Notes under the pieces: generated by a model
Databases searched by the model: none
The model's input: the letters and a program-made list of their open reading frames with translations, nothing else
Told to the model about the DNA's origin: nothing
Part shown: positions 1 to 8,233 of the stretch, piece by piece
Layout of the letters: every line of letters begins with the position of its first letter
Numbering within the stretch: position 1 is the stretch's first letter
From: AC-32 sp035455605
GTDB taxonomy: Bacteria > Actinomycetota > Thermoleophilia > Gaiellales > Gaiellaceae
Length of the DNA stretch: 11,948 nt
NCBI GenBank assembly: GCA_035455605.1
Contig: DATIER010000138.1
Location: 1 to 11,948, forward strand
Direction of reading: 5' to 3'
Program-made: the position numbers and the translations under genes

Positions 1-396
1 ACGACGATCCTGCAGCCGGTGCGCGGCGTCTCCGAGCTGGCGCGGATCGGGCCGGCCGAGGTGGTCGAGCGCTACGGCGTCGAGCCGGGGCAGGTGCCGG
101 ACTTCATCGCGCTCCGTGGCGACCCGTCGGACAAGCTGCCGGGCGCGCGCGGCGTCGGCCCGAAGAAGGCCGCGGACGTGCTGCGCGAGTACGGCTCGCT
201 CGAGGCGGCGCTCGAGGCCGGGCGCTTCTCTGCGGAGGCGGAGGATCTTCGCCTCTACCGCCGAATAGCGACCGTGGACGCCTCCGCCCCGCTCCCTCCC
301 CTCGAAGACCAACACCCCACGTGGGCGGAGGCGTCCACACTCGCGAAGGGCTGGGGCCTCAACGGGCTCGCCGAGCGCCTGTCAAAGTTCGCCTGA
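1..396 (+). CDS. 5'-3' exonuclease, C-terminal part (5' end outside window)
   Basis: This is a partial gene; the reading frame is open from base 1, and 131 residues are visible before the TGA at 394-396. It matches the C-terminal half of stand-alone 5'-3' exonucleases related to the N-terminal domain of DNA polymerase I, which remove RNA primers and flap structures. After a strand (TILQPVRG) comes the helix-3-turn-helix DNA-binding region at visible residues 37-65: a GDPSDKLPGARGVGPKKAA signature, the K+/DNA-backbone binding motif of the family, then a helix with the usual REYGSLEAAL continuation. The N-terminal metal-binding acidic residues lie upstream of the window, so catalytic integrity cannot be judged. 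An internal GTG at base 19 is not a believable start because it would cut into the fold. The stop codon overlaps the ATG of the next gene by one base (TGATG), so the two are probably translated from one mRNA. Confidence 0.9.
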   Translation, partial: TTILQPVRGVSELARIGPAEVVERYGVEPGQVPDFIALRGDPSDKLPGARGVGPKKAADVLREYGSLEAALEAGRFSAEAEDLRLYRRIATVDASAPLPPLEDQHPTWAEASTLAKGWGLNGLAERLSKFA

Positions 397-632
397 TGGA
401 CGCCTGGCTGCGTGACGCGCGTGATGCGGTTGCCGCCGCCGCCGGCGTGCCGGCGGAGGAGCTCGACCTCGCGGACGAGGACGCGGCCGCCTTGCTCGAC
501 CTCGCCCGGATCGCCGCCCACGACTCCGGCGAGCGGACGAACGCGCCACTGCTCTGCTACCTCGTCGGCCTGGCTCGGCGTGGCGGGGCCGACCTCGACA
601 CGTTGGCGGACGCGGTCCGACGGACTGCGTAA
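396..632 (+). CDS. DUF6457-like small protein
   Basis: A 78-residue acidic, Ala-rich, probably all-helical protein. The start chosen is the ATG at 396, which shares its A with the TGA of the exonuclease gene; a longer in-frame reading from 321 would run through the exonuclease coding sequence and is rejected. The pattern (Trp near the N-terminus in MDAWL, a central LLDLARIAAHDSGERTNAPL segment and a following helix with YLVGLA) resembles the short actinobacterial family DUF6457, often found as a separate gene or next to molybdenum-cofactor genes. Its biochemical function is not known. No signal peptide or membrane segment is visible. It probably belongs to the same transcript as its upstream and downstream + strand neighbours. 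Family assignment is from memory of the pattern and is moderately sure; that it is a real gene is more certain, from the coupled start and matching codon use. Confidence 0.72.
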   Translation: MDAWLRDARDAVAAAAGVPAEELDLADEDAAALLDLARIAAHDSGERTNAPLLCYLVGLARRGGADLDTLADAVRRTA

Positions 633-673
633 GTCATCCGGAGCTCGCGCGGCTGCATCCGACCGAGCCGCAC

Positions 674-1465
<792 letters not shown>

Positions 1466-1466
1466 C

Positions 1467-1492
1467 GACGGCCGGCCCGAAGGCCGGCCGTC
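1467..1492. terminator. GC-rich hairpin after the HDAC gene
   Basis: A perfect 11-bp stem (1467-1477 with 1482-1492) closed by a CGAA tetraloop, one base after the HDAC stop codon. No U-tract follows, as is common in GC-rich actinobacteria. It lies between convergent genes and can act in both directions. Confidence 0.8.
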
Positions 1493-1587
1493 TACCGAAG
1501 AAGCACAGAGCCACCGCGCTCCGACACTCAGGGAAAACGTGTCGATCTGATCATCGGCGGCAGCCGCTCCGACGATGGGTGAACGAC

Positions 1588-1606
1588 ATCCCCCACCGTG
1601 GGGGAT
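1588..1606 (-). terminator. Hairpin after the response regulator gene
   Basis: A 7-bp perfect stem (1588-1594 with 1600-1606) with a 5-base loop, starting one base after the TGA of the minus-strand response regulator. It is a likely terminator for that gene and lacks a U-tract. Between this and the HDAC hairpin (1493-1587) I see no gene or clear signal. Confidence 0.65.
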
Positions 1607-1607
1607 T

Positions 1608-2246
1608 TCAGGCGGCGCGGGCCGACGCCAGCGCGTCGAGCGCCTCGCGGCGCGAGGAGACGTTCAGCTTGCGCAGCAGGCTCTTGACGTGGGAGCGGAC
1701 GGTGTGCTCCGAGATGAAGAGCCGCTCCGCGATCTCGTCCGTGCCCAGGTGCTCGTCGAGCAGCAGCAGCACCTCCAGCTCGCGGGCGCTGAGCGACTGC
1801 GCGATCTGGTCGGGCACGCCGCGGCCGAGGCCGCCCTCGCGCACCTGCTCGAGCAGCCGGCGCGCGACCTCGCCGGAGAGCGCCGCCTGCCCCTGGTCGA
1901 CGCCGCGCAGGAAGTCCGCGATCCGCTCGGGCGGCTCGCTCTTCAGCAGGTAGCCGGCTGCGCCACCTCGGATCGCCGCGAGCAGGTTCTCCTCGGTGCC
2001 GGAAGCGGTCAGCACCACGACCTCGGTCTCGGGCGCGGCCTCGCGGATCCGCGGGAGCGCCTGCAGGCCGTCGAGGCCGGGCATCGAGAGGTCGAGGAGG
2101 ACGAGATCGGGCAGCAGCCGCCTCGCGAGCTCGATCGCCTCCTCGCCGTCCGCCGCCTCGCCGGCGACGGTGAAGCCGTGGCCCTCGAGCAGCGACGACA
2201 GCGCCGCGCGCGTGATCGGGTGGTCGTCGACGAGCAGGATCCGCAT
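1608..2246 (-). CDS. NarL/DegU-family response regulator
   Basis: A 212-residue transcription factor of standard length. An N-terminal receiver domain (1-120) has the acidic pair D7/D8, the phosphoacceptor D52 (LLDLSMPGLDG), the switch T80 and K102 (YLLKSE). A short linker is followed by a LuxR-type HTH (about 150-210: SARELEVLLLL, then the recognition region ISEHTVRSHVKSLLRKL). Phosphorylation by the adjacent kinase should promote dimerisation and binding to operator DNA. The start is the ATG at 2246, preceded by AAGG five bases upstream; the frame stays open far upstream but only by GC-driven chance. It is transcribed away from the kinase gene at 2289, with just 42 bp between the two start codons. 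The target genes are unknown; itself, the kinase and the secreted protease gene are natural candidates by position. Confidence 0.95.
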   Translation of the reverse strand: MRILLVDDHPITRAALSSLLEGHGFTVAGEAADGEEAIELARRLLPDLVLLDLSMPGLDGLQALPRIREAAPETEVVVLTASGTEENLLAAIRGGAAGYLLKSEPPERIADFLRGVDQGQAALSGEVARRLLEQVREGGLGRGVPDQIAQSLSARELEVLLLLDEHLGTDEIAERLFISEHTVRSHVKSLLRKLNVSSRREALDALASARAA

Positions 2247-2251
2247 GCGGG

Positions 2252-2283
2252 CCTTATCGGCACGTCGCCGCCTGCCGACAAGG
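2252..2283. promoter_or_regulatory. Inverted repeat filling the regulator/kinase divergent spacer
   Basis: Arms CCTTATCGGCA (2252-2262) and TGCCGACAAGG (2273-2283) are complementary at 10 of 11 positions around a 10-base centre. The repeat lies wholly within the 42-bp gap between the two divergent start codons, and the outer AAGG of each arm is also the Shine-Dalgarno sequence for the gene it points to. It is a good candidate for an operator bound by the response regulator that controls both genes; this role is inferred. Confidence 0.55.
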
Positions 2284-2288
2284 GTTTC

Positions 2289-3677
2289 ATGCGGCGCGAC
2301 GACGCCCAGCGCGACGACTACCAGGCCTGGCTCTGGGGCGAGGTGCTCCTGATCGGGCTGCTCGGCGCCGCCCTGGCGCTGTTCGTCGCCCACCCGAGCC
2401 TGCGCGACACGTACCAGCTGCCGGAGGCGCGGCTCGTGATGGACACGACCGTCATGCTCGCGGCGGCGATCGTCGCAGTCCTCGCTGCGATCCGCTTCTC
2501 GGTCGAGGGCCGGCGGCTCGACCTGCTGCTGTGCGGCGGCTTCTGCGCGCTCGCGGCCTCGATGCTCGTCTTCTCGATCGCGCCGGTGCTGGGCGGGCAG
2601 CCGGTGCCGAGGACGCTCGCCTGGGCCGGCGTCGGGGGCCGCGTCTTCGCCTGGCTGCTGATCGCCGCGGCACCGTTCACGCGGCGCCGCTCGAGCACCC
2701 GCGGGCGAGCGCTCGGCGAGATGCTGGTCGGCGTCGTGCTGGTGCTCGGGCTGATCTGGGGCATCGCGGACAAGGCCGGAGCCTCGCTGCCGGGCCTCTA
2801 CACAGGTGCCGGCGGCGACCAGCCGCTGCTGCTGACGGGCGCGCTGTCCGTGCGCGCGCTCCTGTCGCTCGTCGCGATGGTCGGCTTCGGGCTGCGTTTT
2901 CGCTCCCGCGGCAACGACCTCGACCGCTGGCTGTGCCTCGGCGCGACGCTCGCGCTCTTCGCGGAGCTGAACCGCGTCTTCACGCCGGCCGTCTCGAGCG
3001 GGTCGGTCTCGCAGGGCGACTTCCTGCGGCTGCTGTCGTACGGCGTGCTGCTCGTCGGCGTCTGGCGTGCGATCCGCCATGCCGAGTTCGGCCGCGCCGT
3101 GGCCGAGGAGCGCGCGCGCGTCGCGCGCGAGATCCACGACGGCCTGGCGCAGTACCTGTTCGCCGTCTCGACGCACGCGTCGATGCTCGAGAGCGGCGCC
3201 GACCCCGCGAAGACGATCCGGCAGCTGAAGGACGCCGCGGCCGCCGCGCAGCAGGAGGCGCGCTTCGCGGTGCTGGCGCTGTCGTCTGCGGGTGGCTCGG
3301 CGCCGTTCGACGCCGCGCTGCGCCGGTACGTCGATTTCCTCACCGCCGACGGAAGCCTCGAGGTGGAGCTCGAGATCCAGGACGGCATCCGCCTGGCCCC
3401 GGACGAGCAGATCGAGCTCTTCCGTATCGTCCAGGAAGGCCTCGCCAACGCGCGCAAGCACGCGCACGCCCGACGCGCGGAGGTGCGGATCGAGGAGCGC
3501 GGCGGCGAGCGCTTCGTCACCCTCGTCGACGACGGCTCCGGCTTCGACGAGCAGGAGATCGCGGCCGGCCAGGGCCTGAAGAACATGCGGGCTCGCGCCG
3601 CCTCGATCGGAGGCGGCTTCCGGCTCGTCTCGACCCCCGGGCGCGGCACGGCGCTCGAGGTCGTCCTGCGCGCCTGA
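2289..3677 (+). CDS. Membrane sensor histidine kinase, DegS/LiaS (HisKA_3) type
   Basis: A 462-residue integral-membrane kinase that should phosphorylate the divergent response regulator. The N-terminal 265 residues hold about eight hydrophobic segments (near 17-35, 52-70, 77-100, 110-130, 143-160, 178-202, 212-230, 245-262), with no recognisable extracellular ligand domain, so the signal is probably sensed in or at the membrane. The dimerisation/phosphotransfer region has the HisKA_3 motif REIHDGLAQ with phospho-His H283. The HATPase_c domain shows the N box (ELFRIVQEGLANARKHAH, Asn387), the G1 box DDGSGFD (414-420) and the G2 box GQGLKNM (427-433), ending at GRGTALEVVL. The start is the ATG at 2289, with AAGGG four bases upstream; the open frame running back to 1575 overlaps the regulator on the other strand and is a shadow. 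The gene ends 115 bp before the protease start. Confidence 0.94.
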   Translation: MRRDDAQRDDYQAWLWGEVLLIGLLGAALALFVAHPSLRDTYQLPEARLVMDTTVMLAAAIVAVLAAIRFSVEGRRLDLLLCGGFCALAASMLVFSIAPVLGGQPVPRTLAWAGVGGRVFAWLLIAAAPFTRRRSSTRGRALGEMLVGVVLVLGLIWGIADKAGASLPGLYTGAGGDQPLLLTGALSVRALLSLVAMVGFGLRFRSRGNDLDRWLCLGATLALFAELNRVFTPAVSSGSVSQGDFLRLLSYGVLLVGVWRAIRHAEFGRAVAEERARVAREIHDGLAQYLFAVSTHASMLESGADPAKTIRQLKDAAAAAQQEARFAVLALSSAGGSAPFDAALRRYVDFLTADGSLEVELEIQDGIRLAPDEQIELFRIVQEGLANARKHAHARRAEVRIEERGGERFVTLVDDGSGFDEQEIAAGQGLKNMRARAASIGGGFRLVSTPGRGTALEVVLRA

Positions 3678-3699
3678 TTTGCTCCCCACTTCGTCCTCC

Positions 3700-3729
3700 T
3701 TGACTCGATAGAGGATTCAGCACGAAGAT
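3700..3729 (+). promoter_or_regulatory. Weak candidate promoter for the protease gene
   Basis: TTGACT at 3700-3705 is a good -35-like hexamer. The best partner at normal spacing is GAAGAT (3724-3729, 18-bp spacer), a poor -10. This is the only hexamer pair that stands out in the 115-bp gap between kinase and protease; read-through from the kinase promoter is equally possible. Confidence 0.25.
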
Positions 3730-3735
3730 CAGCGC

Positions 3736-3765
3736 GACGAAGGCGGCACGCGATCCGCCTCCGTC
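3736..3765. other. Imperfect hairpin in the kinase-protease gap
   Basis: Arms 3736-3746 and 3755-3765 pair at 10 of 11 positions (one A-C mismatch in the + strand RNA) around an 8-base loop. It could end the kinase transcript or sit in the 5' leader of the protease mRNA, 27 bases before its ATG. No U-tract is present. Confidence 0.4.
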
Positions 3766-3792
3766 CAGGGGAAACGGGACAGAGAGAGGGGA

Positions 3793-6700
3793 ATGCACGT
3801 GTCGAGAACGACGCGGCCCCGGCGCCGCCGGGGCATGTTCTTGCTCGCGTCGTTGGCATCGATCGGGATCCTGAGCGTCGTCGTCACCGGCGTCGCCTCG
3901 GGCTCCGGATCGGGGCTGACGGTCGCGGCGCAGCAGCCCACGCTCGCGATGACGTACGCCGTCGGCAAGGCGGGCGTCGGGAGCTACGCGAAGACCGATC
4001 GGTCGCTGCTCGGCCTCAGCGGGTCGAAGCTCGTGCCGGTGATGATCAAGTACGCCGTCACTCCGGTGGCGAGCTACGCCGGCGGGATCAACCACCTGCA
4101 GGCGACCAGCCCGCGCGTGACGCACAAGTCGCTGCGCAGGAACGCGAAGGCGTTCGCCCGCTACCAGACCTTCGCCGCGGCCAGGATCACGAGGATCTCG
4201 GCCGGCATCGAGCGGGCGATCCCGGGCGCGAAGCTCGGGCAGCGGTTCACCGTCGCCTACGGCGGCGTCGCGGCCCAGGTCCCTGCCGACCGGATCGGCA
4301 AGCTCCTGTCACAGCCCGGCGTGGTCGCGGTCCAGCGCGACTCGCTCAACCAGCCGCTGGACGACAACACGGCGTTCATCGGCGCGACGAACGTGTGGCC
4401 CACGCTCGGCGGCTCCGCGCAGGCGGGGAACAGCGTCGTCGTCGGCGTGATCGACACCGGCCTCTGGCCCGAGCATCCGATGCTCTCCGCAGCGGGCGTC
4501 CCCGCCCCGGCCGGCGGCATCAAGGGCTGCCAGTTCGGCGACGGCAGCGACGTCGCCCACCTCGGGCCGACGTTCGCGTGCAACAACAAGCTCGTCGGCG
4601 CCTACTCGAAGATGGCGACCTACATGGCCGCCGTCGGCGCGGGCGCGAGCGAGTTCTGCAACAACGCGACCCACGTGTGCTCACCGCGCGACGCCGAGGG
4701 CCACGGCACGCACACGACGACGACGGCCGCCGGCGACTGTGTCGCCTCCGCGGTGCTCTACGGCGTCGAGCGTGGCCCCGTCTGCGGCATCGCACCGGGC
4801 GCGCACGTGGAGATGTTCCGCGTCTGCGCCAGCGCCGGCTGCTTCAGCTCCGACTCGGTGTCGGCCGTCGCGCAGGCGATCGCCGACGGCGTCAACGTGC
4901 TCAACTTCTCGATCTCCGGTGGCGGCCAGCCGTACACCGACCCCGTCGAGCTGGCGTTCCTGGACGCGACGAACGCCGGGATCACGGTGAACGCGTCGGC
5001 CGGCAACAGCGGCCCAGGCGCCGGCACGTCGGACCACGGCGGGCCGTGGACGAACACCGTGGGCGCTTCGACGGGCCCGCGGTCGTTCAGCTCGACGCTG
5101 CACCTGACCGCAGACGGCGGCGCCACGCTGGACGTGCCCGGCGTCACGCTGACCAACGGCATCAGCAGCCCGACGCCGGTCGTCCTGGCCTCGAGCCTGC
5201 CGGGCGAGACCGCACTCTGCGAGAACACGCTCGCGGCCGGCACCGCGACCGGCAAGGTCGTCGTCTGCGCGCGCGGCAACAACGGCCGCATCGACAAGGG
5301 CCGGCGCGTCCTGGCCGGCGGCGCGGCGGGGATGATCCTCTACAACCAGTCGGCCGCGGTCACCGACCTCGAGTCCGACAACCACTACCTGCCGGCGATC
5401 CAGACGCAGTTCGACTCGAACGCGATCGCCACCTTCGTCGGCTCGCACACCAACGTGTCGGCGACGTGGGCGCAGGGCACGGCGACCCCGTCGCAGGCCG
5501 ACGTGATGGCGTCCTTCTCTTCCCGCGGCCCGACCGGCGACTGGATCAAGCCGAACGTGACGGCCCCGGGCGTGCAGGTACTGGCGGGCATGACCCCGCA
5601 GCCCGACCAGACGACGGCGGACAACGGCCCACCCGGCAACCTGTACCAGGCGATCGCCGGCACCTCGATGTCGAGCCCGCACGCGGCCGGCGTCGCGGCG
5701 CTGATCAAGGCGTCGCATCCGACCTGGACGCCGCCGGAGATCATCTCGGCGATGATGACCTCGTCGGTGCAGAGCGTCGTCAAGGAGGACGGCGCGACCC
5801 CCGCGACGCCGTTCGACATGGGCGGCGGCTCGATCCGCGCCGACCGCGCGGTCAACCCGACGCTCGTCTTCGACGAGACGTACGCGAACTTCGTCGCCGC
5901 CGGCACGGACACGCTGCACCGGATCGACCTCAACCTGCCGAGCATCGACGCGACGACGATGAGCGGGTCGGTGAGCACGCAGCGCACGGCGATCAACGTC
6001 TCCGGCCGCAGCCAGAACCTGCGCGTGCAGATCACTCAGCCGGCGGGCGTGACGATCACGGTCGGCCACGACAACCACAACCTGCACATCCCCAGGGACG
6101 GCTCGCGCACGTTCCCGATCACGATCAGCGCGCCGTCGGTGGCGAACGGCCAGTACTTCGCCCGGATCGACCTCGTGCCGAAGCACGGCGGGAACAAGGT
6201 CACCATCCCGGTGGCGTTCGTGAAGCAGCAGGGCGTGGTGACGTTGTCGAGCACCTGCTCGCCGACGTCGTTCGCCGCGCGCAAGGGCAGCACGCACTGC
6301 AGCACGACCCTGCAGAACGTCGGGCAGTCGGCCGCGAACGCGGCGCTGCAGGTCGCCCAGCAGGCGAACGAGCGGCACCGGCTCGACTACGGGAACGTCG
6401 GCTCGCCCGGCTCCCTGATCGGCCAGGGTGACGGCGTCGCCTGGAGCGGCGCCCTCTCGCCGGCGATCCCGCCGCAGGTGACCTCGATCGACAACATCAC
6501 GGGGAACGGGCCGGCGGGCGGCTACCTCCCGCTCACCCTCTTCGGCGGGAACCTCGTCGTCCCGGGCGGCGACGACGCGATCACGAACGTGAACGTGCCG
6601 TCGTTCACCTACGGCGGCGAGACGTACAGCCGGATCGGGGTGGTCACGAACGGCTACGTCGTGATCGGCGGCGGGACGGCTGCGGACGTCAACTTCTTCC

Positions 6701-7215
6701 CGCAGACGTTCCCGAACCCGGCCCGGCCGAACAACGTGATCGCGCCGTTCTGGACCGACCTGAACACGACGGGCGGCACGGCCGGCAACAACGCCATCCT
6801 CGTCAACACGCTGTCGGACGGCACGCACTCCTGGATCGTGATCGACTTCGAGGGCGTGAAGAACTTCAGCAACTCGACCACCCACACCGGTGAGATCTGG
6901 ATCCAGTACCAGGGCGGCGAGCAGCTGACGGTCTCGTACGGCACGGCCAACGCCGCGGCCGGCGATCCAGGCTCGGCGATCAACTGGGGAGCGGAGAACC
7001 GCGACGGCTCGAGCGGCAAGAACCTCGGCTCGGCACCCGCGAACGACTCCGAGTACCGGCCCGTCCTGAGCGGGCCGACGCCCGGCGGCTCGGTGACGAT
7101 CCCGTACGACATCACCGCCAAGAAGGCGGGTACCTACACCTCGGTCGCGTCGATGACCTCCGACCAGACCGTGGGCATCACGCAGGTGCTGACGCCGCTT
7201 ACGGTCACGCCGTAG
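3793..7215 (+). CDS. Secreted subtilisin-like (S8) serine protease, multidomain
   Basis: A 1140-residue exported peptidase. An Arg-rich N-terminus and hydrophobic core (residues 15-36, MFLLASLASIGILSVVVTGV) form a signal peptide; the Arg run before it makes Tat export possible but no clean Tat motif is present. An I9-like inhibitor propeptide spans about 80-185. The catalytic triad is complete and in subtilisin order: D221 (GVIDTG), H304 (EGHGTH) and S625 (GTSMSSPH), with the oxyanion Asn N405 in SAGNSGP. A protease-associated (PA) insert lies at about 460-560. A fibronectin-III-like domain (about 690-810) is followed by a further C-terminal beta-rich region (about 895-1090, with VTNGYVVIGG and APFWTDL). 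All 12 Cys lie after the signal peptide. There is no LPXTG or membrane anchor, so it is probably released. ATG 3793 lies very close to the GAGAGGGG ribosome site; GTG 3799 has better spacing and would remove only two residues. It ends in a strong hairpin. Confidence 0.95.
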   Translation: MHVSRTTRPRRRRGMFLLASLASIGILSVVVTGVASGSGSGLTVAAQQPTLAMTYAVGKAGVGSYAKTDRSLLGLSGSKLVPVMIKYAVTPVASYAGGINHLQATSPRVTHKSLRRNAKAFARYQTFAAARITRISAGIERAIPGAKLGQRFTVAYGGVAAQVPADRIGKLLSQPGVVAVQRDSLNQPLDDNTAFIGATNVWPTLGGSAQAGNSVVVGVIDTGLWPEHPMLSAAGVPAPAGGIKGCQFGDGSDVAHLGPTFACNNKLVGAYSKMATYMAAVGAGASEFCNNATHVCSPRDAEGHGTHTTTTAAGDCVASAVLYGVERGPVCGIAPGAHVEMFRVCASAGCFSSDSVSAVAQAIADGVNVLNFSISGGGQPYTDPVELAFLDATNAGITVNASAGNSGPGAGTSDHGGPWTNTVGASTGPRSFSSTLHLTADGGATLDVPGVTLTNGISSPTPVVLASSLPGETALCENTLAAGTATGKVVVCARGNNGRIDKGRRVLAGGAAGMILYNQSAAVTDLESDNHYLPAIQTQFDSNAIATFVGSHTNVSATWAQGTATPSQADVMASFSSRGPTGDWIKPNVTAPGVQVLAGMTPQPDQTTADNGPPGNLYQAIAGTSMSSPHAAGVAALIKASHPTWTPPEIISAMMTSSVQSVVKEDGATPATPFDMGGGSIRADRAVNPTLVFDETYANFVAAGTDTLHRIDLNLPSIDATTMSGSVSTQRTAINVSGRSQNLRVQITQPAGVTITVGHDNHNLHIPRDGSRTFPITISAPSVANGQYFARIDLVPKHGGNKVTIPVAFVKQQGVVTLSSTCSPTSFAARKGSTHCSTTLQNVGQSAANAALQVAQQANERHRLDYGNVGSPGSLIGQGDGVAWSGALSPAIPPQVTSIDNITGNGPAGGYLPLTLFGGNLVVPGGDDAITNVNVPSFTYGGETYSRIGVVTNGYVVIGGGTAADVNFFPQTFPNPARPNNVIAPFWTDLNTTGGTAGNNAILVNTLSDGTHSWIVIDFEGVKNFSNSTTHTGEIWIQYQGGEQLTVSYGTANAAAGDPGSAINWGAENRDGSSGKNLGSAPANDSEYRPVLSGPTPGGSVTIPYDITAKKAGTYTSVASMTSDQTVGITQVLTPLTVTP

Positions 7216-7233
7216 GCAGACGACCGGCTACGA

Positions 7234-7265
7234 GCGAGAGGGCCGCCTGCGAGCGGCCCTCTCGC
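7234..7265. terminator. Bidirectional hairpin between protease and sulfotransferase genes
   Basis: A perfect 13-bp stem (7234-7246 with 7253-7265) with a 6-base loop, 18 bases after the protease stop and 12 bases beyond the stop of the convergent sulfotransferase gene. It can serve both transcripts. No U-tract follows. Confidence 0.85.
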
Positions 7266-7277
7266 GTTCGCCCCGGC

Positions 7278-8198
7278 CTACCAGTCCTCGTCGGAGTAGA
7301 AGCGAGGCCAGACGTCGCGCGTCCGCTCGCGCAGCGTCTCGACCTCGTCCGGCGTCAGGTCGCCGCGCCAGCGCCCGAGGCTCGCCGCGCTGTCGAGCTC
7401 CACCGCGTGGGGGCTCGACAGCTCGGCCGGGTTCTCGGGTGCGCTCGCCCGCGCGATCTCCGCGCGCGCCGCAGGCGTCAGCTCGAGGCCGAGCCGCTCG
7501 TAGAGCCACTCGAAGGTGCCGACGGGGTCGAGCGACGCGTCCTCGTGCCGCAGGAACGTCCAGTCCGGGTGCCGCTCGCGGTAGCCGTCGACGGCGTTGT
7601 AGAGGAGCCGCCAGAGGAGCGCGGCCTGCGCGACCGCGTCCCCGGGCCGCTCCGCCTGCGCGCGGATCTCGGCCTCGTACGGCGCGACGACGTCGGGCAG
7701 GCGGCCGCGCTCGTCGAAGAACGTCGCGAAGCTGTGTCGCCAGCCGAGTCGCTTGAGGCTGGCCGCGAACGCGGCGGGGTGGCGGATCAGGACGACCACG
7801 TCCAGGTCGAACGTCGCCGCCAGCCATTCGCTCGACAGGAGCGCGATCGGATCCTTCATCAGCGGACGACGGCCGTTGCGGCGCCAGTCGCGCAGGCGCC
7901 GGTAGTCGCGCGGGATGCGGGCGACGTCGCGCCACGACCGCACCGACCGAAGTTGCGCGCCGAGGTCGTAGCGCAGCTCGAGCGACCGCTCGATCCCGGG
8001 GCGGTAGCGATCCTCGTTCTCAATCGTGACGACCGTGTAGTAGCGCCGGAACCCGGCAGGGCTGAGCCCGTTCGGCGTCCTCGGGCTGAACGGCTCGTGG
8101 ACGTAGCCGACGCCGGGCGCGAGCGCGAGCATCTTCCCGACCCAGGTCGTTCCCGACCGGTGGGCGCCGGTGACGAGGATCGGCCGGCCGGAGATCAC
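7278..8198 (-). CDS. PAPS-dependent sulfotransferase-family protein
   Basis: A 306-residue cytoplasmic protein of the sulfotransferase superfamily, which moves a sulfuryl group from PAPS to a hydroxyl or amine. The N-terminal strand-loop-helix TGAHRSGTTWVGKML (10-24) is the 5'-phosphosulfate binding loop, and RHPAAFAAS (139-147) is the 3'-phosphate binding motif with the expected Arg and Ser. The C-terminal SLGRWRGDLTPDEVETL region also fits the family. The start is the GTG at 8198, giving the usual short lead to the first strand; no Shine-Dalgarno is visible, so translation may depend on the permease gene ending 35 bases upstream on the same strand. The frame is open for a further 348 codons upstream but that part overlaps the permease gene and is a shadow. 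The acceptor (sugar, lipid, small metabolite) cannot be told. It is the last gene of the TetR operon, ending at the shared hairpin. Confidence 0.9.
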   Translation of the reverse strand: MISGRPILVTGAHRSGTTWVGKMLALAPGVGYVHEPFSPRTPNGLSPAGFRRYYTVVTIENEDRYRPGIERSLELRYDLGAQLRSVRSWRDVARIPRDYRRLRDWRRNGRRPLMKDPIALLSSEWLAATFDLDVVVLIRHPAAFAASLKRLGWRHSFATFFDERGRLPDVVAPYEAEIRAQAERPGDAVAQAALLWRLLYNAVDGYRERHPDWTFLRHEDASLDPVGTFEWLYERLGLELTPAARAEIARASAPENPAELSSPHAVELDSAASLGRWRGDLTPDEVETLRERTRDVWPRFYSDEDW

Positions 8199-8233
8199 GC
8201 GACGGCTGTACGACGCCCTGCCACGGGCCGACC

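Noticed and set aside
1575..2288. Long open frame joining the region opposite the response regulator to the histidine kinase (apparent 700-residue protein)
   Set aside because: The part before 2289 is the antisense of a clear response regulator; the kinase has its own ATG and ribosome site at 2289.
2247..3689. Long minus-strand extension of the response regulator frame across the kinase gene
   Set aside because: It is Arg/Ala/Asp-rich antisense translation of the kinase; the receiver domain starts at MRILLVDD (2246).
4395..6885. Large overlapping open frames of 678 and 734 codons inside the protease gene
   Set aside because: Their composition is low-complexity Arg/Gly/Ala/Asp, as expected of GC-rich shadow frames, and the S8 protease in the real frame has a full catalytic triad.
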